Positions 28,052-37,184 are shown, counted from the stretch's first letter. The stretch: 64,000 bases of DNA from Terriglobia bacterium (GCA_025363475.1 JANYDS010000096.1:1-64000), one strand, 5' to 3'. Program-made: numbers and translations. The notes: generated by a model from the letters alone, not told the origin.

Positions 28052-28960
28052 TTACCGAATTTCGCGGATACGAACCGGCGCTTCCAGCCGGAAAGTCATC
28101 AAGGTTTCTGAGGGAATCCGGACAGCTTTGCCACGGGTCATGCCCTGTGCCGCCGTACCAGCTCCGGCTCCGGACAGTGCTCCGATTGCGGCACCTTTGC
28201 CGCCACCTGCCAACGCCCCAATAATGCCACCCAGCGCCGCACCGCCGCCCATAAAGACGCCCGTGCGTTTGTTGGTGCCAACCCCTTCACGGCCCTGCTC
28301 CACAAGATCCGTCGTGTCCATGCGGTACTGACGGCCAAGTACTGTCACTGCGCCCAGATCAATTGCCAGAGCCGAACGTCCCTGCAGCTTGCCCTGGTCA
28401 TTAGCCTCCCGCACCACTAGAGTGGCGTCTGAGCCTTTCGGAATGGCAACGTCGCCCGCAGCATCAAGTACATCTTGTTCCACTACAGCGGAAAAAGTCT
28501 GGCCCGGCTCGGCAGTCTGAGACGAAATGGCTTCGTTATTCCTTACCTGAATACTGGTGCCCGCCGAGAGCGTGTTGAATGCCTCAACCGGACGGGTCGG
28601 CCTCACCGGCCTTTGCTGTGCGGCCACCACAGGCTGCGTCGTGTTCTGGTATGAACCCTGCTGAGATGCAGCCCGCTGAGATGTGACGGGCTGAGTTGCG
28701 GTTGCGGGAGCCACAGCCGGTTCGGGGTCCAGATACTTAACCGCTAAAAGCTGGGCCATCGGATACGTTCGGGAATCGCCCGCCTGACTCAACAAAGTCA
28801 TGGCTTCAGGCGTGGTTCCCGTCACCGTACCGGTAAATTTGCTGCCGTCCTTAAGAGTGACAGTCGCCTGGGGCCCGGCCGGAGCCACCGGAACAGCCTT
28901 CGAGCAACCCCACAAACTCATTAAACTCAACAATCCAACCAAACCAATGTTCATGCGCAT
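28052..28960 (-). CDS. Lipoprotein with a glycine-zipper C-terminal region
   Basis: 302 residues from the ATG at 28960 (a second ATG two codons on is equally good). A signal peptide ends in a lipobox LWGC, so it is a lipoprotein. Residues 30-75 (VTLKDGSKFTGTVTG) resemble a small beta-barrel that often precedes low-complexity linkers. A Q/T/P-rich linker follows, then a domain with IPKGSDATLVVREAN, and a hydrophobic glycine-zipper (GGGAALGGIIGALAGGG) near residues 240-275 that may insert in or associate with a membrane. Function unknown; it may be an outer-membrane integrity protein. Confidence 0.7.
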   Translation of the reverse strand: MRMNIGLVGLLSLMSLWGCSKAVPVAPAGPQATVTLKDGSKFTGTVTGTTPEAMTLLSQAGDSRTYPMAQLLAVKYLDPEPAVAPATATQPVTSQRAASQQGSYQNTTQPVVAAQQRPVRPTRPVEAFNTLSAGTSIQVRNNEAISSQTAEPGQTFSAVVEQDVLDAAGDVAIPKGSDATLVVREANDQGKLQGRSALAIDLGAVTVLGRQYRMDTTDLVEQGREGVGTNKRTGVFMGGGAALGGIIGALAGGGKGAAIGALSGAGAGTAAQGMTRGKAVRIPSETLMTFRLEAPVRIREIR

Positions 28961-29010
28961 ACCTGAATTACAGCACATTAGGGGCCAAACGCCTCCGCGT
29001 CCACGTCCGC

Positions 29011-29023
29011 TATAATTAAGAGG
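29011..29023 (+). promoter_or_regulatory. -10 box and ribosome site before the site-2 protease gene
   Basis: A perfect TATAAT at 29011-29016 follows a GC-rich stretch, without a good -35 hexamer at 17 bases. AGAGG at 29019-29023 is 8 bases before the ATG at 29032. If both are used the leader is very short, so transcription may start further upstream. Confidence 0.35.
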
Positions 29024-29031
29024 TCTTCCCC

Positions 29032-29739
29032 ATGAATCCCGACCAGTTGGCCCTGGGTTTCCTCCAGTACGTCGTTTTCCTCTTTTCCACCACCTGTCAT
29101 GAGGCTGCACACGCCCTTGTCGCCAAATGGGGCGGGGACAATACGGCGCTCGATGGCGGCCATGTTTCGCTCAGTCCCCTGCCGCACATCAAACGTGAAC
29201 CCTTCGGCATGGTGATTATGCCCCTGATCGGTCTTTCCACCGGTTCCGGCCTCATCGGCTGGGCCAGCGTGCCGTATGACCCCCGGTGGGCACAGCAATT
29301 CCCCAAACGGGCGGCTTGGATGTCCCTCGCGGGCCCCGTTGCCAACTTCGCCCTGGCCATCATCGCCGCCATCCTCATGCGCGTCGGACTCGCCTTGGGT
29401 TCGTTTGTTCCGGCCGGACCTGCTTTCAGCCACATGGTCGCCGCACCCTCCGGCGAAGGCATCGCGGAAGGTGTCGCCACAGTACTCAGCGTATTTTTCT
29501 CGCTCAACCTGCTGCTCGGTACTTTTAACCTGATTCCGTTCCCGCCCCTCGACGGCTACGGTATCCTCGGCCTGTTCACTTCCGAACGCGGCGCGCTCCG
29601 TTTACAGGAGTTGCGCGTCAAGATGGGTGGCCTCGCCATCATCGGCCTGGTGCTGGCCTGGCAGGTTTTCGATCAGGTTTTCAATCCCGTCTTTTCCGCC
29701 GCAATCAATATTCTTTACCTCGGCGTGCGTTTCCCCTAA
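29032..29739 (+). CDS. Site-2 protease family protein (peptidase M50)
   Basis: 235 residues with about five membrane segments. The metal-binding motif HEAAH is in the first segment (residues 23-27) and the second site motif [10 protein letters not shown] is near residue 170, both as in rhomboid-unrelated S2P intramembrane zinc proteases. There is no PDZ domain, so it is a short form (the type that includes Bacillus SpoIVFB-like proteins). It could cleave membrane-bound regulatory proteins, perhaps anti-sigma factors. The stop codon lies in the hairpin that precedes cysD. Confidence 0.88.
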   Translation: MNPDQLALGFLQYVVFLFSTTCHEAAHALVAKWGGDNTALDGGHVSLSPLPHIKREPFGMVIMPLIGLSTGSGLIGWASVPYDPRWAQQFPKRAAWMSLAGPVANFALAIIAAILMRVGLALGSFVPAGPAFSHMVAAPSGEGIAEGVATVLSVFFSLNLLLGTFNLIPFPPLDGYGILGLFTSERGALRLQELRVKMGGLAIIGLVLAWQVFDQVFNPVFSAAINILYLGVRFP

Positions 29740-29754
29740 TCCCTATCGGGATTA
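29737..29754. promoter_or_regulatory. Perfect palindrome between the site-2 protease and cysD genes
   Basis: TAATCCC and GGGATTA are exact reverse complements around TATC. It overlaps the protease stop and ends 2 bases before the GTG of cysD. No T-run follows, so it is a weak terminator at best. The AT-flanked CCC/GGG shape is like operators of Rrf2-family sulfur regulators, but that match is by eye only. Confidence 0.4.
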
Positions 29755-29756
29755 AT

Positions 29757-30674
29757 GTGTATCATAAGAATCGGGTACTCAAAGTGGACCATCTCGACCT
29801 GCTCGAAGCTGAGAGCATACAAATTATTCGCGAGGTTGCAGCGGAGTTCGCGAACCCGGTCATGCTGTATTCGATCGGCAAAGACTCCTCATGCATGGTG
29901 CGCCTCGCCCAGAAAGCCTTCTTCCCCGGCAAGATTCCCTTCCCCCTTCTGCATATAGACACAACCTATAAGTTCCGTGAAATGATCGAGTTCCGGGATG
30001 CTTTTGTAAAATCCATCGGTGCCCGGCTCATTGTTCACACCAACCAGCAGGCCATTGACGACGGCACCAATCCCATCCGCCTTGGCACCCAGAAATGCTG
30101 CGGCTTACTCAAAACCCGTGCCCTGCTGGATGGCCTCGCCGCCGGTGGCTACGATGCCGCATTTGGCGGTGCTCGCCGTGACGAAGAGAAATCCCGGGCC
30201 AAAGAACGGGTCTATTCCTTCCGCGACGAGTTCGGCCAGTGGGACCCCAAAAACCAGCGCCCCGAACTCTGGAACGTCTATAACGCCCGCGTCGACAAGG
30301 GCCAGCACATCCGCGTATTCCCCCTCTCGAACTGGACCGAACTCGACGTCTGGCAGTACATCGAACGCGAAAACATCCCCATCGTGCCTCTGTATTACGC
30401 CAAATCCCGCCCGATGGTGGTGCGCGGCGGTACGCTAATCCCGGTGGAGCAGGACTTCATGCTGCTGCCGGGCGAAAAAGCGGAAATGGTGATGTGCCGC
30501 ATGCGGTCGCTCGGTTGCAGCCCCTGCACCGGCGCGATTCACTCTGAAGCCGATACCATCGAAAAAATTATTGACGAAATGAAGCTGGTGCGCCGTTCCG
30601 AACGTGAAAACCGCGTAATTGACCACGATCAGGAAGGGTCAATGGAAATCAAAAAGCGCGAGGGCTATTTCTAG
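29757..30674 (+). CDS. cysD: Sulfate adenylyltransferase subunit 2
   Basis: 305 residues of the PAPS-reductase-like ATP-pyrophosphatase fold. It forms APS from ATP and sulfate with CysN. The P-loop [33 protein letters not shown] and [18 protein letters not shown] are all present. The GTG at 29757 is nominal: a second GTG 9 codons later (before [10 protein letters not shown]) matches the usual CysD start better. The stop is immediately followed by the cysN ATG. Confidence 0.96.
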   Translation: MYHKNRVLKVDHLDLLEAESIQIIREVAAEFANPVMLYSIGKDSSCMVRLAQKAFFPGKIPFPLLHIDTTYKFREMIEFRDAFVKSIGARLIVHTNQQAIDDGTNPIRLGTQKCCGLLKTRALLDGLAAGGYDAAFGGARRDEEKSRAKERVYSFRDEFGQWDPKNQRPELWNVYNARVDKGQHIRVFPLSNWTELDVWQYIERENIPIVPLYYAKSRPMVVRGGTLIPVEQDFMLLPGEKAEMVMCRMRSLGCSPCTGAIHSEADTIEKIIDEMKLVRRSERENRVIDHDQEGSMEIKKREGYF

Positions 30675-32246
30675 ATGAGTCTGCTCCGCTTTTCCACCGC
30701 CGGCAGCGTCGATGACGGCAAGAGTACCCTCATCGGACGTCTGCTTTATGATTCCAAAGGCATTTACGACGACCAGCTGGCCAGCGTCAAGAAAGCTTCA
30801 GCTAACGGCAGCGGCGGCCATATTGATCTTGCTTTGCTGACAGATGGACTCCGTGCCGAGCGCGAGCAGGGCATCACCATCGACGTAGCCTATCGCTATT
30901 TTTCCACCCCGAAACGTAAATTCATCATTGCCGATACTCCAGGCCATGAACAATACACCCGAAACATGGCCACCGGCGCTTCCACCGCTGACCTCGCCAT
31001 TATTCTGATTGACGCCCGCAATGGCGTGCTGCCGCAGTCCCGCCGCCATGCCTTCATCGCGAACCTGCTGGGCATCAAACACTTCGTCGTAGCCATCAAC
31101 AAGATGGATATGGTTGAGTTCAACGAAGCCATTTACGACAGGATCCGGGTTGAATTCACCAGTTTTATGAACCGGATTGGCGCACCCGCGCCGCTGTTCA
31201 TCCCTATCAGCGCACGCGATGGCGACAACGTTGTCGATAAGTCGCTCAAAACTCCCTGGTATCAGGGTCCGGCGCTGCTCCCCTACCTCGAAGAAGTACC
31301 AGCTGACAGCGGCCGGGAAGACCTGCCCGCGCGTTTTCCCGTCCAGTATGTTCTGCGTCCGAACCTCGATTTCCGCGGTTATGCCGGCCAGATCGCGTCC
31401 GGTGTTTTCCGCGCCGGAGATTTGGTCCTGGCTCTACCCGCACGCCGCCACACGCGCATCGAACGCATCGTAACTTACGACGGCGATCTCGCCACGGCAT
31501 CCGCCCTGCAGTCGGTCACCATTTGCCTGGCGGATGAAATCGACATCAGTCGCGGTGATATGATCGTCCCCGCGCTCGCCGTTCCGTTTGTCGCTCGTCG
31601 CTTCAATTCCAGCATTGTCTGGATGAACTCCAGGCCGCTCGAACCGGGCCGCAGTTATCTCATCAAACACACGTCGCATCAGGTGCGCGGCATCATCCGC
31701 AGCATCCACCACCGCGTTGACGTGAATACGCTGGAGCACGTCTCGGCGCAGCGCCTCGAACTCAACGAAATTGGCGAAATTTCCGTCGAAACCCACCGAC
31801 CGCTCTTCTTCGACCCTTATACGGAAAACCGCGTGACCGGCGCGTTTATCGTCATAGACCCCCTGTCGAACGAAACACTCGGCGCGGGCATGATCATTGA
31901 CGTTGAAGGCAAGGAAGAGACCCGCGGTCAGGTTACGGCTGCCGAACGCACCACCCGCTTCGGCCATAAACCCGCCATCATAGCGGTGGACGACCCGGAA
32001 GCTGCCCTGCTCCTCGAACGGGAACTCTTTGATCTGGGCGCGGCAACCGCTGTGACAGCCACCGCAAGCGAAGGTACGCTCCAACTCGCCCGAGCCGCCG
32101 GCCTGATTCTGATCGTGACCGGTGAAGTGCCTGCAATGGCTCTCGATGCCCGTCGTCTGGCCACCCACGAAGCCGTCAGCCTGCTGGAACGCCGAGGCAT
32201 TCTGGTCGGCCATGAAGATCAGTTGCTCGCGGGAGAGGGAATTTAG
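30675..32246 (+). CDS. cysN: Sulfate adenylyltransferase subunit 1 with a degenerate C-terminal domain
   Basis: 523 residues. Residues 1-210 are an EF-Tu-like GTPase with GSVDDGKST near the N-terminus, DGLRAEREQGITIDVAY, DTPGHEQYT and NKMD, then two beta-barrel domains to about residue 425. GTP hydrolysis drives APS formation with CysD. Residues 430-523 look like an APS kinase that has lost its P-loop: HKPAIIAVDDPEAALLLERE occupies the place of the usual phosphate-binding loop, followed by ARAAGLILIVTGE. CysN without this tail is about 430-470 residues, CysNC about 630, so this is intermediate. It adjoins the cytochrome c gene by 15 bases. Confidence 0.93.
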   Translation: MSLLRFSTAGSVDDGKSTLIGRLLYDSKGIYDDQLASVKKASANGSGGHIDLALLTDGLRAEREQGITIDVAYRYFSTPKRKFIIADTPGHEQYTRNMATGASTADLAIILIDARNGVLPQSRRHAFIANLLGIKHFVVAINKMDMVEFNEAIYDRIRVEFTSFMNRIGAPAPLFIPISARDGDNVVDKSLKTPWYQGPALLPYLEEVPADSGREDLPARFPVQYVLRPNLDFRGYAGQIASGVFRAGDLVLALPARRHTRIERIVTYDGDLATASALQSVTICLADEIDISRGDMIVPALAVPFVARRFNSSIVWMNSRPLEPGRSYLIKHTSHQVRGIIRSIHHRVDVNTLEHVSAQRLELNEIGEISVETHRPLFFDPYTENRVTGAFIVIDPLSNETLGAGMIIDVEGKEETRGQVTAAERTTRFGHKPAIIAVDDPEAALLLERELFDLGAATAVTATASEGTLQLARAAGLILIVTGEVPAMALDARRLATHEAVSLLERRGILVGHEDQLLAGEGI

Positions 32247-32261
32247 ATTATCCTGTTGAGG

Positions 32262-33005
32262 ATGAGATTTTTACTGCCCCTGCTGTTCGCAGGCGCCCTG
32301 TTTGCGCAGCACGGCTACACGCCGTCCGACGTTGAGAACGGTGGTCGCCTCTATCGCGCCAATTGCGCCTCCTGTCACGGACCCAATGGCGACAGCCAGC
32401 CCGGTGTCGACCTCGGTCACGGCAAATTCAAACGTGCCAACTCTGATGAAGAGATTGCCTCCATCGTTACCAAAGGCATTCCCGGCACGGCGATGCCTCC
32501 GGGTGCGTTCTCCGAATCAGCCGCGCTCACCATCGTGGCGTACCTGCGGTCGCTCGCCTCCGCCACCAACGTGGCAACCGTCGCAGGCGGCGACCCCGCA
32601 CGCGGCAGAGCCCTGTTTGAAGGTAAAGGCCAGTGCCAGAACTGCCACCGCGTACGGGCATCCGGATCCAGAGTAGGGCCTGATCTTACCGATATCGGCA
32701 TGTTGCGCCGCACGGCTGATCTCCAGCGCTCCCTCCTTGAACCCGATGCCGAAGTGCTGGGGCAGAATCGCTACTACCGCGTAGTGACGAAGGCCGGAGC
32801 CACGGTTACCGGACGCCTGCTCAACGAAGACACCTTCAGCGTGCAGATGCTCGACTCGAAAGAAAATCTGGCCTCCTTCAAACTGGCCGATCTCAAGGAA
32901 CACAACTTCCTGCCGAAATCGCCCATGCCCTCGTATAAAGACACACTGACCGCTCAGGAACTCGCCGACGTCATCGGCTACCTGACCTCGCTGAAAGGCC
33001 TTTAA
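32262..33005 (+). CDS. Secreted di-heme cytochrome c
   Basis: 247 residues starting at ATG 32262 (a TTG two codons earlier is less likely). Signal peptide LLPLLFAGALFAQ, then two c-type heme sites: CASCHG around residue 35 and CQNCHR around residue 125, each in a cytochrome c fold. The last third adds a beta region (VVTKAGATVTGRLLNEDTFS) of the type seen in Pirellula/acidobacterial membrane-bound cytochromes. It lies directly before the PQQ dehydrogenase gene (5 bases), so it is probably its electron acceptor in the periplasm. Confidence 0.9.
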   Translation: MRFLLPLLFAGALFAQHGYTPSDVENGGRLYRANCASCHGPNGDSQPGVDLGHGKFKRANSDEEIASIVTKGIPGTAMPPGAFSESAALTIVAYLRSLASATNVATVAGGDPARGRALFEGKGQCQNCHRVRASGSRVGPDLTDIGMLRRTADLQRSLLEPDAEVLGQNRYYRVVTKAGATVTGRLLNEDTFSVQMLDSKENLASFKLADLKEHNFLPKSPMPSYKDTLTAQELADVIGYLTSLKGL

Positions 33006-33010
33006 CCGAC

Positions 33011-34651
33011 ATGAGAATCCCCGCCCTGTTGCTCCTTTGTATTGCCGGTTCGCCGTTTGTCCGGATTTCGTCCGCCCAGGTGACCTTTGATCGGCTGCTC
33101 AACTCTGCCAAAGAGCCGCAGAACTGGTTGTCCTACTCGGGTTCCTATAACGGCCAGCGCTATTCGGCGCTCACCCAGATCACTCCTGCAAACGTCAAGA
33201 ACCTGGACCTCCAGTGGGTTTTCCAGCAACGTTCGCTTGAGAAATTTGAAGCCACACCCATCGTTGTCGATGGCGTGATGTATACGACGCAGGCTCCGAG
33301 TGACGTAGTTGCGCTAGATGCCGCCACTGGCCGCATTTTCTGGACCTACTCCGCCAACGTTTCGGCTCAGTCGCGCACCTGCTGCGGCCGCATCAATCGT
33401 GGTGTTGCCATCCTCGGCGAGCTGGTTTACGTCGGCACGATTGACGGACGCCTGATCGCACTCGATGCCAAAACCGGCAAACCAGTCTGGAAAGTGGAAG
33501 TGGCAAAGCCGGAAGCGGGCTATTCGCTGATGCATGCTCCGCTCATCATCAAAGACAAAGTGATTGTAGGTACGGCTGGCGGCGAATACGGCATCCGCGG
33601 TTTCATCGCTGCTTATGACGCCAAAACCGGCAAGGAAGTCTGGCGTTTCTACACCATTCCCGCCCCCGATGAACCAGGCGGCAACTCCTGGGCGGGCGAT
33701 TCCTGGAAGCACGGCGGCGCACCCGTTTGGGTGACCGGCGCTTATGATGCTGAAACCAACCTGACGTTCTGGGGCATCGGCAATCCGGGTCCGGACTGGA
33801 ACGGCGACAAACGCGCCGGCGACAACCTCTACAGCGATTCCGTAGTCGCGCTTGATGCAGACACCGGCAAGCTGAAATGGCATTACCAGTTCACGCCGCA
33901 TGACGATTTCGATTTCGACAGCGTGCAGGTTCCCGTGCTGGGCGAGATTGACTGGCAGGGTAAACCCCGCAAGGTCATGATGTGGGGCAATCGTAATGGT
34001 TTCTTCTACGTTCTGGACCGAACCAGCGGCCAGTACCTTCTGGGCAAGCCCTTTGCCAAGGTTACCTGGACCACAGGCCTCGACGAACGGGGTCGCCCCA
34101 TGCGCCAGGCCAACATGGAACCGACCGCTGCGGGAACACAGATCTATCCCGGCAATTTGGGCGCGACGAACTGGTATTCACCCTCATTCAGCCCCAAGAC
34201 CGGTCTCTTTTATCTCTCGGTCTGGGATAACTACTCCAGCGTTTACGGCAAGTCTGACGGTGACTACGTGGAAGGGCGCTTGTACATGGGCGGTGCTCCG
34301 CGCAACATCGTCCCTCTGCTGATGCAGCCCGCGGCCACGCTCAATCGCCGTGAAGATGAAGGGTATGGCGCAGTCCGCGCCATTGACCCGAAAACCGGCG
34401 AACGCAAGTGGGAATTCAAGATGGCAGACGTTACTGACGCCGGCATCCTGACCACCGCTTCTGATGTCCTCTTCAGCGGCGGCCGCGACGGTAATTTCTA
34501 TGCGCTTGACGCCAAAACCGGTGCGTTGCTCTGGACCAAATCACTCGGCGGTCCTGTTGCTTCCGGCCCTATGTCTTACTCCGTTGCCGGTCGTCAGTAC
34601 GTGGCCATTAGCGCGGGTACTTCGCTTTACGTCTACGCCCTAAAGCAATAA
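33011..34651 (+). CDS. PQQ-dependent alcohol dehydrogenase
   Basis: 546 residues with a signal peptide and an eight-bladed propeller without a fused cytochrome. It oxidises primary alcohols in the periplasm with pyrroloquinoline quinone. Tryptophan-docking-type repeats (LDAATGRIFWTYS, LDADTGKLKWHYQ, IDPKTGERKWEFK) and the vicinal disulfide CC in SRTCCGRINRG are present. The catalytic-base Asp301 lies in PHDDFDFDS, with another aspartate two residues on (Asp303), a feature of lanthanide-using enzymes. No pqq biosynthesis genes are nearby. Confidence 0.92.
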   Translation: MRIPALLLLCIAGSPFVRISSAQVTFDRLLNSAKEPQNWLSYSGSYNGQRYSALTQITPANVKNLDLQWVFQQRSLEKFEATPIVVDGVMYTTQAPSDVVALDAATGRIFWTYSANVSAQSRTCCGRINRGVAILGELVYVGTIDGRLIALDAKTGKPVWKVEVAKPEAGYSLMHAPLIIKDKVIVGTAGGEYGIRGFIAAYDAKTGKEVWRFYTIPAPDEPGGNSWAGDSWKHGGAPVWVTGAYDAETNLTFWGIGNPGPDWNGDKRAGDNLYSDSVVALDADTGKLKWHYQFTPHDDFDFDSVQVPVLGEIDWQGKPRKVMMWGNRNGFFYVLDRTSGQYLLGKPFAKVTWTTGLDERGRPMRQANMEPTAAGTQIYPGNLGATNWYSPSFSPKTGLFYLSVWDNYSSVYGKSDGDYVEGRLYMGGAPRNIVPLLMQPAATLNRREDEGYGAVRAIDPKTGERKWEFKMADVTDAGILTTASDVLFSGGRDGNFYALDAKTGALLWTKSLGGPVASGPMSYSVAGRQYVAISAGTSLYVYALKQ

Positions 34652-34714
34652 GCGACCCTGCGGCGGTTACTGTGTTCGACAGCCGCCGCAGCGCTACAAT
34701 TCTCCACAGAAACT

Positions 34715-35371
34715 ATGTCACTCAGAATCAACGATACTGCGCCCGATTTCAGCGTCGAAACGACGCAGGGGCACATCAACTTTCACGAATGGATTGGGGA
34801 CGGCTGGGCCATCCTCTTTTCGCATCCCAAGGATTTCACCCCGGTTTGCACCACGGAACTGGGCTATGTGGCCAAACTCGCGCCCGAATTCGCCGAACGG
34901 AACTGCAAGGTGATTGGCCTGAGTGTTGACCCCGTTACCAACCACAGCAAGTGGGCGAGCGACATTGAAGAAACACAGGGCTACGCCGTAAATTTCCCCA
35001 TGATCGGCGACACAGAACTCAAGGTGGCCAAACTCTACGACATGCTGCCTGCCGACGCGGGCGAGACGTCCGAAGGCCGTACCGCCGCAACCAACGCCAC
35101 CGTGCGGACCGTGTTCGTAGTCGGTCCGGACAAGAAGATCAAGCTGACGCTGGCCTACCCGATGAGCACCGGTCGCAACTTCGACGAAGTGCTGCGCGTG
35201 CTCGATTCCATGCAGTTGACCGCGAAGCATAAAGTGGCTACGCCCGTGAATTGGAAAGACGGCGAAGATGTCATCATTCTGCCCTCCGTTTCCGACGAAG
35301 AAGCGAAGGCGAAGTATGCGAGTTGGAAGGCTCCTAAGCCCTACCTGCGCATCGTTCCGCAGCCTGAGTAA
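34715..35371 (+). CDS. 1-Cys peroxiredoxin (Prx6 type)
   Basis: 218 residues. Reduces hydrogen and alkyl peroxides with the peroxidatic Cys45 in HPKDFTPVCTTELG, with the PxxxT/SxxC pattern. No further cysteine is placed as a resolving cysteine; the long C-terminal arm (GEDVIILPSVSDEEAKAKY) is typical of Prx6. Cytoplasmic; the reductant is unknown. It follows the PQQ dehydrogenase by 63 bases and may be expressed separately. It converges with the M28 peptidase gene. Confidence 0.95.
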   Translation: MSLRINDTAPDFSVETTQGHINFHEWIGDGWAILFSHPKDFTPVCTTELGYVAKLAPEFAERNCKVIGLSVDPVTNHSKWASDIEETQGYAVNFPMIGDTELKVAKLYDMLPADAGETSEGRTAATNATVRTVFVVGPDKKIKLTLAYPMSTGRNFDEVLRVLDSMQLTAKHKVATPVNWKDGEDVIILPSVSDEEAKAKYASWKAPKPYLRIVPQPE

Positions 35372-35375
35372 GCAA

Positions 35376-36815
35376 TTATTTGCGTGGCAGACGCTCGTCC
35401 ATTTGAGCAGCCTGCCATGCAAATGATGCCATCACAATCGCCGACTGGCGCAGATCCGCAGTCTTTACATGGTCGCGAGTATCCATGTTGGTGTGGTGGG
35501 TTCGCACGTCGTAATCCTGATAATCCTGAAACGGATTGAAGCCGGGAACCCCCGCAGCGATGAAACTCAGGTGATCGGTATTGGTGAGCCGCAGGTTCAC
35601 ATTTTTACGCGCGCCAATGTCCCGAAGTTGCGCCAGCCAGGAATCGAACAAAGGCTTCGCGCCTTCGTTATTCTCCATCGCAAATCCATAAATTGGCCCA
35701 GTGCCGTTGTCGATATTGAAGTAAACCGAGAGATTCTCAAGATCCTGTTTCGTAGCTTTAGCCACCCAGGCCTTTGACCCCAGCAGACCCTGCTCTTCAC
35801 CGCCCCAAAGCGCAAGCCGGATGGTCCGGCGCGGCTTCGCTCCGATGGCTTTAAGGATGCGCATGGCCTCCATCATCGTGGTGGTGCCGTCGGCGTTATC
35901 CGTGGCTCCCACGCCCGTATGCCAGGAATCAATATGCGCCCCGAGCATCACCACCTGGTCTTTCAGCAAAGGGTCAGTACCGGGAATTTCCGCGATGATG
36001 TTGTAGGAATTGGTTTCCGCTTCCTGATAGGTGGCTTGCACATTCACACGCAGTTTCACGGGGATGTTGTGCTCCATCATGCCCGCAATCATGTTGTAGT
36101 GTTCGGAACTGAGAATGACCGAAGGTACGTTGGCAGCGCCCTGATCGCGCCCGGTCACGTAGACGGTGCCATCGCTCAATACGCTGGGGCGCAGGACAAG
36201 GCCCGCACCAGCGGTTCGGGCCAGAACATTCAGCCGCTGCGCTTCCGCAGGCGTAGCGAACAGCGGAGATGGGGACAGAATCTCCGGTGCCACCACGCCG
36301 GAGGCGCTGGGCTGGGGTCGGTCCTCACGGACGTAAACCTGCTGCGGGGGCAATGGCATTACAATCGCGCCTTTGAGTGAGGCCTTCAGCGCTTCGATCT
36401 GCGCCGGTGTTTTGTCGCCGAGATAAATCGGGGTAGCAACGAGTTCACCCGCAGTGGAAGGCGACCAGCCTTCCGCGTAGCCGATCAGCGGCATATAGCG
36501 CGGCTCGGTCATTTCGAGTGTGAGTTTATTGAGAGTCCAGCCGCGGCCAAACTTCCACGACTCTTTGTGGGTATTTTCAAAGCCCCAGGCTTTGAGTTTG
36601 TCGGCGGCGAAATCAACCGCGCGAAAGAATGCCGGCGAGTTAGTCAGGCGCGGTCCGATGTCGATGGTCAGGGTATCGAAAACCTGCGACACCTGAGACC
36701 CGGAAGCAGCCTCGGCACTTATCTTCGCGAGCGTTGCCGTGTCGATTGTTTGCGCAGAAACCAGCGAGACAGCACAAAGCAGGACGGCGGCAATTCGTCG
36801 GGGCGACTGGAGCAT
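35376..36815 (-). CDS. Secreted M28-family aminopeptidase
   Basis: 479 residues with a signal peptide (RIAAVLLCAVSLVSAQ). Zinc aminopeptidase: LGAHIDSWHTGVGATDNADG supplies the first zinc histidine and aspartates, LALWGGEEQGLLGS the catalytic glutamate pair, and DTRDHVKTADL the last histidine region. A PA-like insert (around residues 130-240) is present, as in many M28 enzymes. It cleaves N-terminal residues from peptides outside the cell and fits with the other peptide-using genes in the window. Confidence 0.93.
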   Translation of the reverse strand: MLQSPRRIAAVLLCAVSLVSAQTIDTATLAKISAEAASGSQVSQVFDTLTIDIGPRLTNSPAFFRAVDFAADKLKAWGFENTHKESWKFGRGWTLNKLTLEMTEPRYMPLIGYAEGWSPSTAGELVATPIYLGDKTPAQIEALKASLKGAIVMPLPPQQVYVREDRPQPSASGVVAPEILSPSPLFATPAEAQRLNVLARTAGAGLVLRPSVLSDGTVYVTGRDQGAANVPSVILSSEHYNMIAGMMEHNIPVKLRVNVQATYQEAETNSYNIIAEIPGTDPLLKDQVVMLGAHIDSWHTGVGATDNADGTTTMMEAMRILKAIGAKPRRTIRLALWGGEEQGLLGSKAWVAKATKQDLENLSVYFNIDNGTGPIYGFAMENNEGAKPLFDSWLAQLRDIGARKNVNLRLTNTDHLSFIAAGVPGFNPFQDYQDYDVRTHHTNMDTRDHVKTADLRQSAIVMASFAWQAAQMDERLPRK

Positions 36816-36884
36816 GGTCTATTGTGCCAGAGATTCGGCAAACGGTCCAGGCTCCGGGCGCAAATTTTCCCGTATCATGGATTC

Positions 36885-37124
36885 ATGAACGTCACTATTA
36901 CGCTGGACGATCAACTGGTGCAAAAGGCGGAGAAGATCGCCGCCCAGCGTGACACCACCCTGACGGGGCTGATCAGCACCCAACTCGAAAATCTGTTCGC
37001 CCAGAATGATGCGGCGGCCCTCCGGCAGCGGAATCTCCAGGCGTTAAAAGAGAGCGTTGAAAAGCACACCGTCACTGGCTGTGAGCGGACATGGAAACGC
37101 GAAGACATCTATGAACGGTCCTGA
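36885..37124 (+). CDS. Ribbon-helix-helix antitoxin (VapB-like), orphaned
   Basis: 79 residues starting MNVTITLDDQLVQKAEKIA, the beta-strand plus helix of a ribbon-helix-helix DNA-binding domain, with an acidic/basic tail ending TWKREDIYERS as in VapB antitoxins. Its stop region overlaps the first 14 codons of a vapC-like gene that is cut short by a stop. It presumably dimerises on DNA; with no toxin it is either a relic or has another use. The frame is open upstream, but this ATG gives a normal antitoxin length. Confidence 0.75.
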   Translation: MNVTITLDDQLVQKAEKIAAQRDTTLTGLISTQLENLFAQNDAAALRQRNLQALKESVEKHTVTGCERTWKREDIYERS

Positions 37125-37155
37125 CTTTGTGGACGCCACTTCGGCCGGACCGTAG
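37111..37155 (+). pseudogene. vapC-like PIN toxin remnant, 14 codons
   Basis: Reading MNGPDFVDATSAGP then TAG. The first residues are a good match to the start of VapC PIN-domain toxins (M-x-x-P-x-F-V-D, where the aspartate begins the metal site). It overlaps the end of the VapB-like gene by 14 bases, the normal antitoxin-toxin spacing. The rest of the toxin is absent, so the locus was cut by a deletion or substitution. Confidence 0.6.
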
Positions 37156-37184
37156 CCAGCCCGTTCCCCGGATCGCGGCGCCCA

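Noticed and set aside
36567-36884. Upstream extension of the VapB-like reading frame
   Set aside because: These codons lie over the start of the M28 peptidase gene and its promoter gap and are not protein-like. The ATG at 36885 gives a normal antitoxin length.
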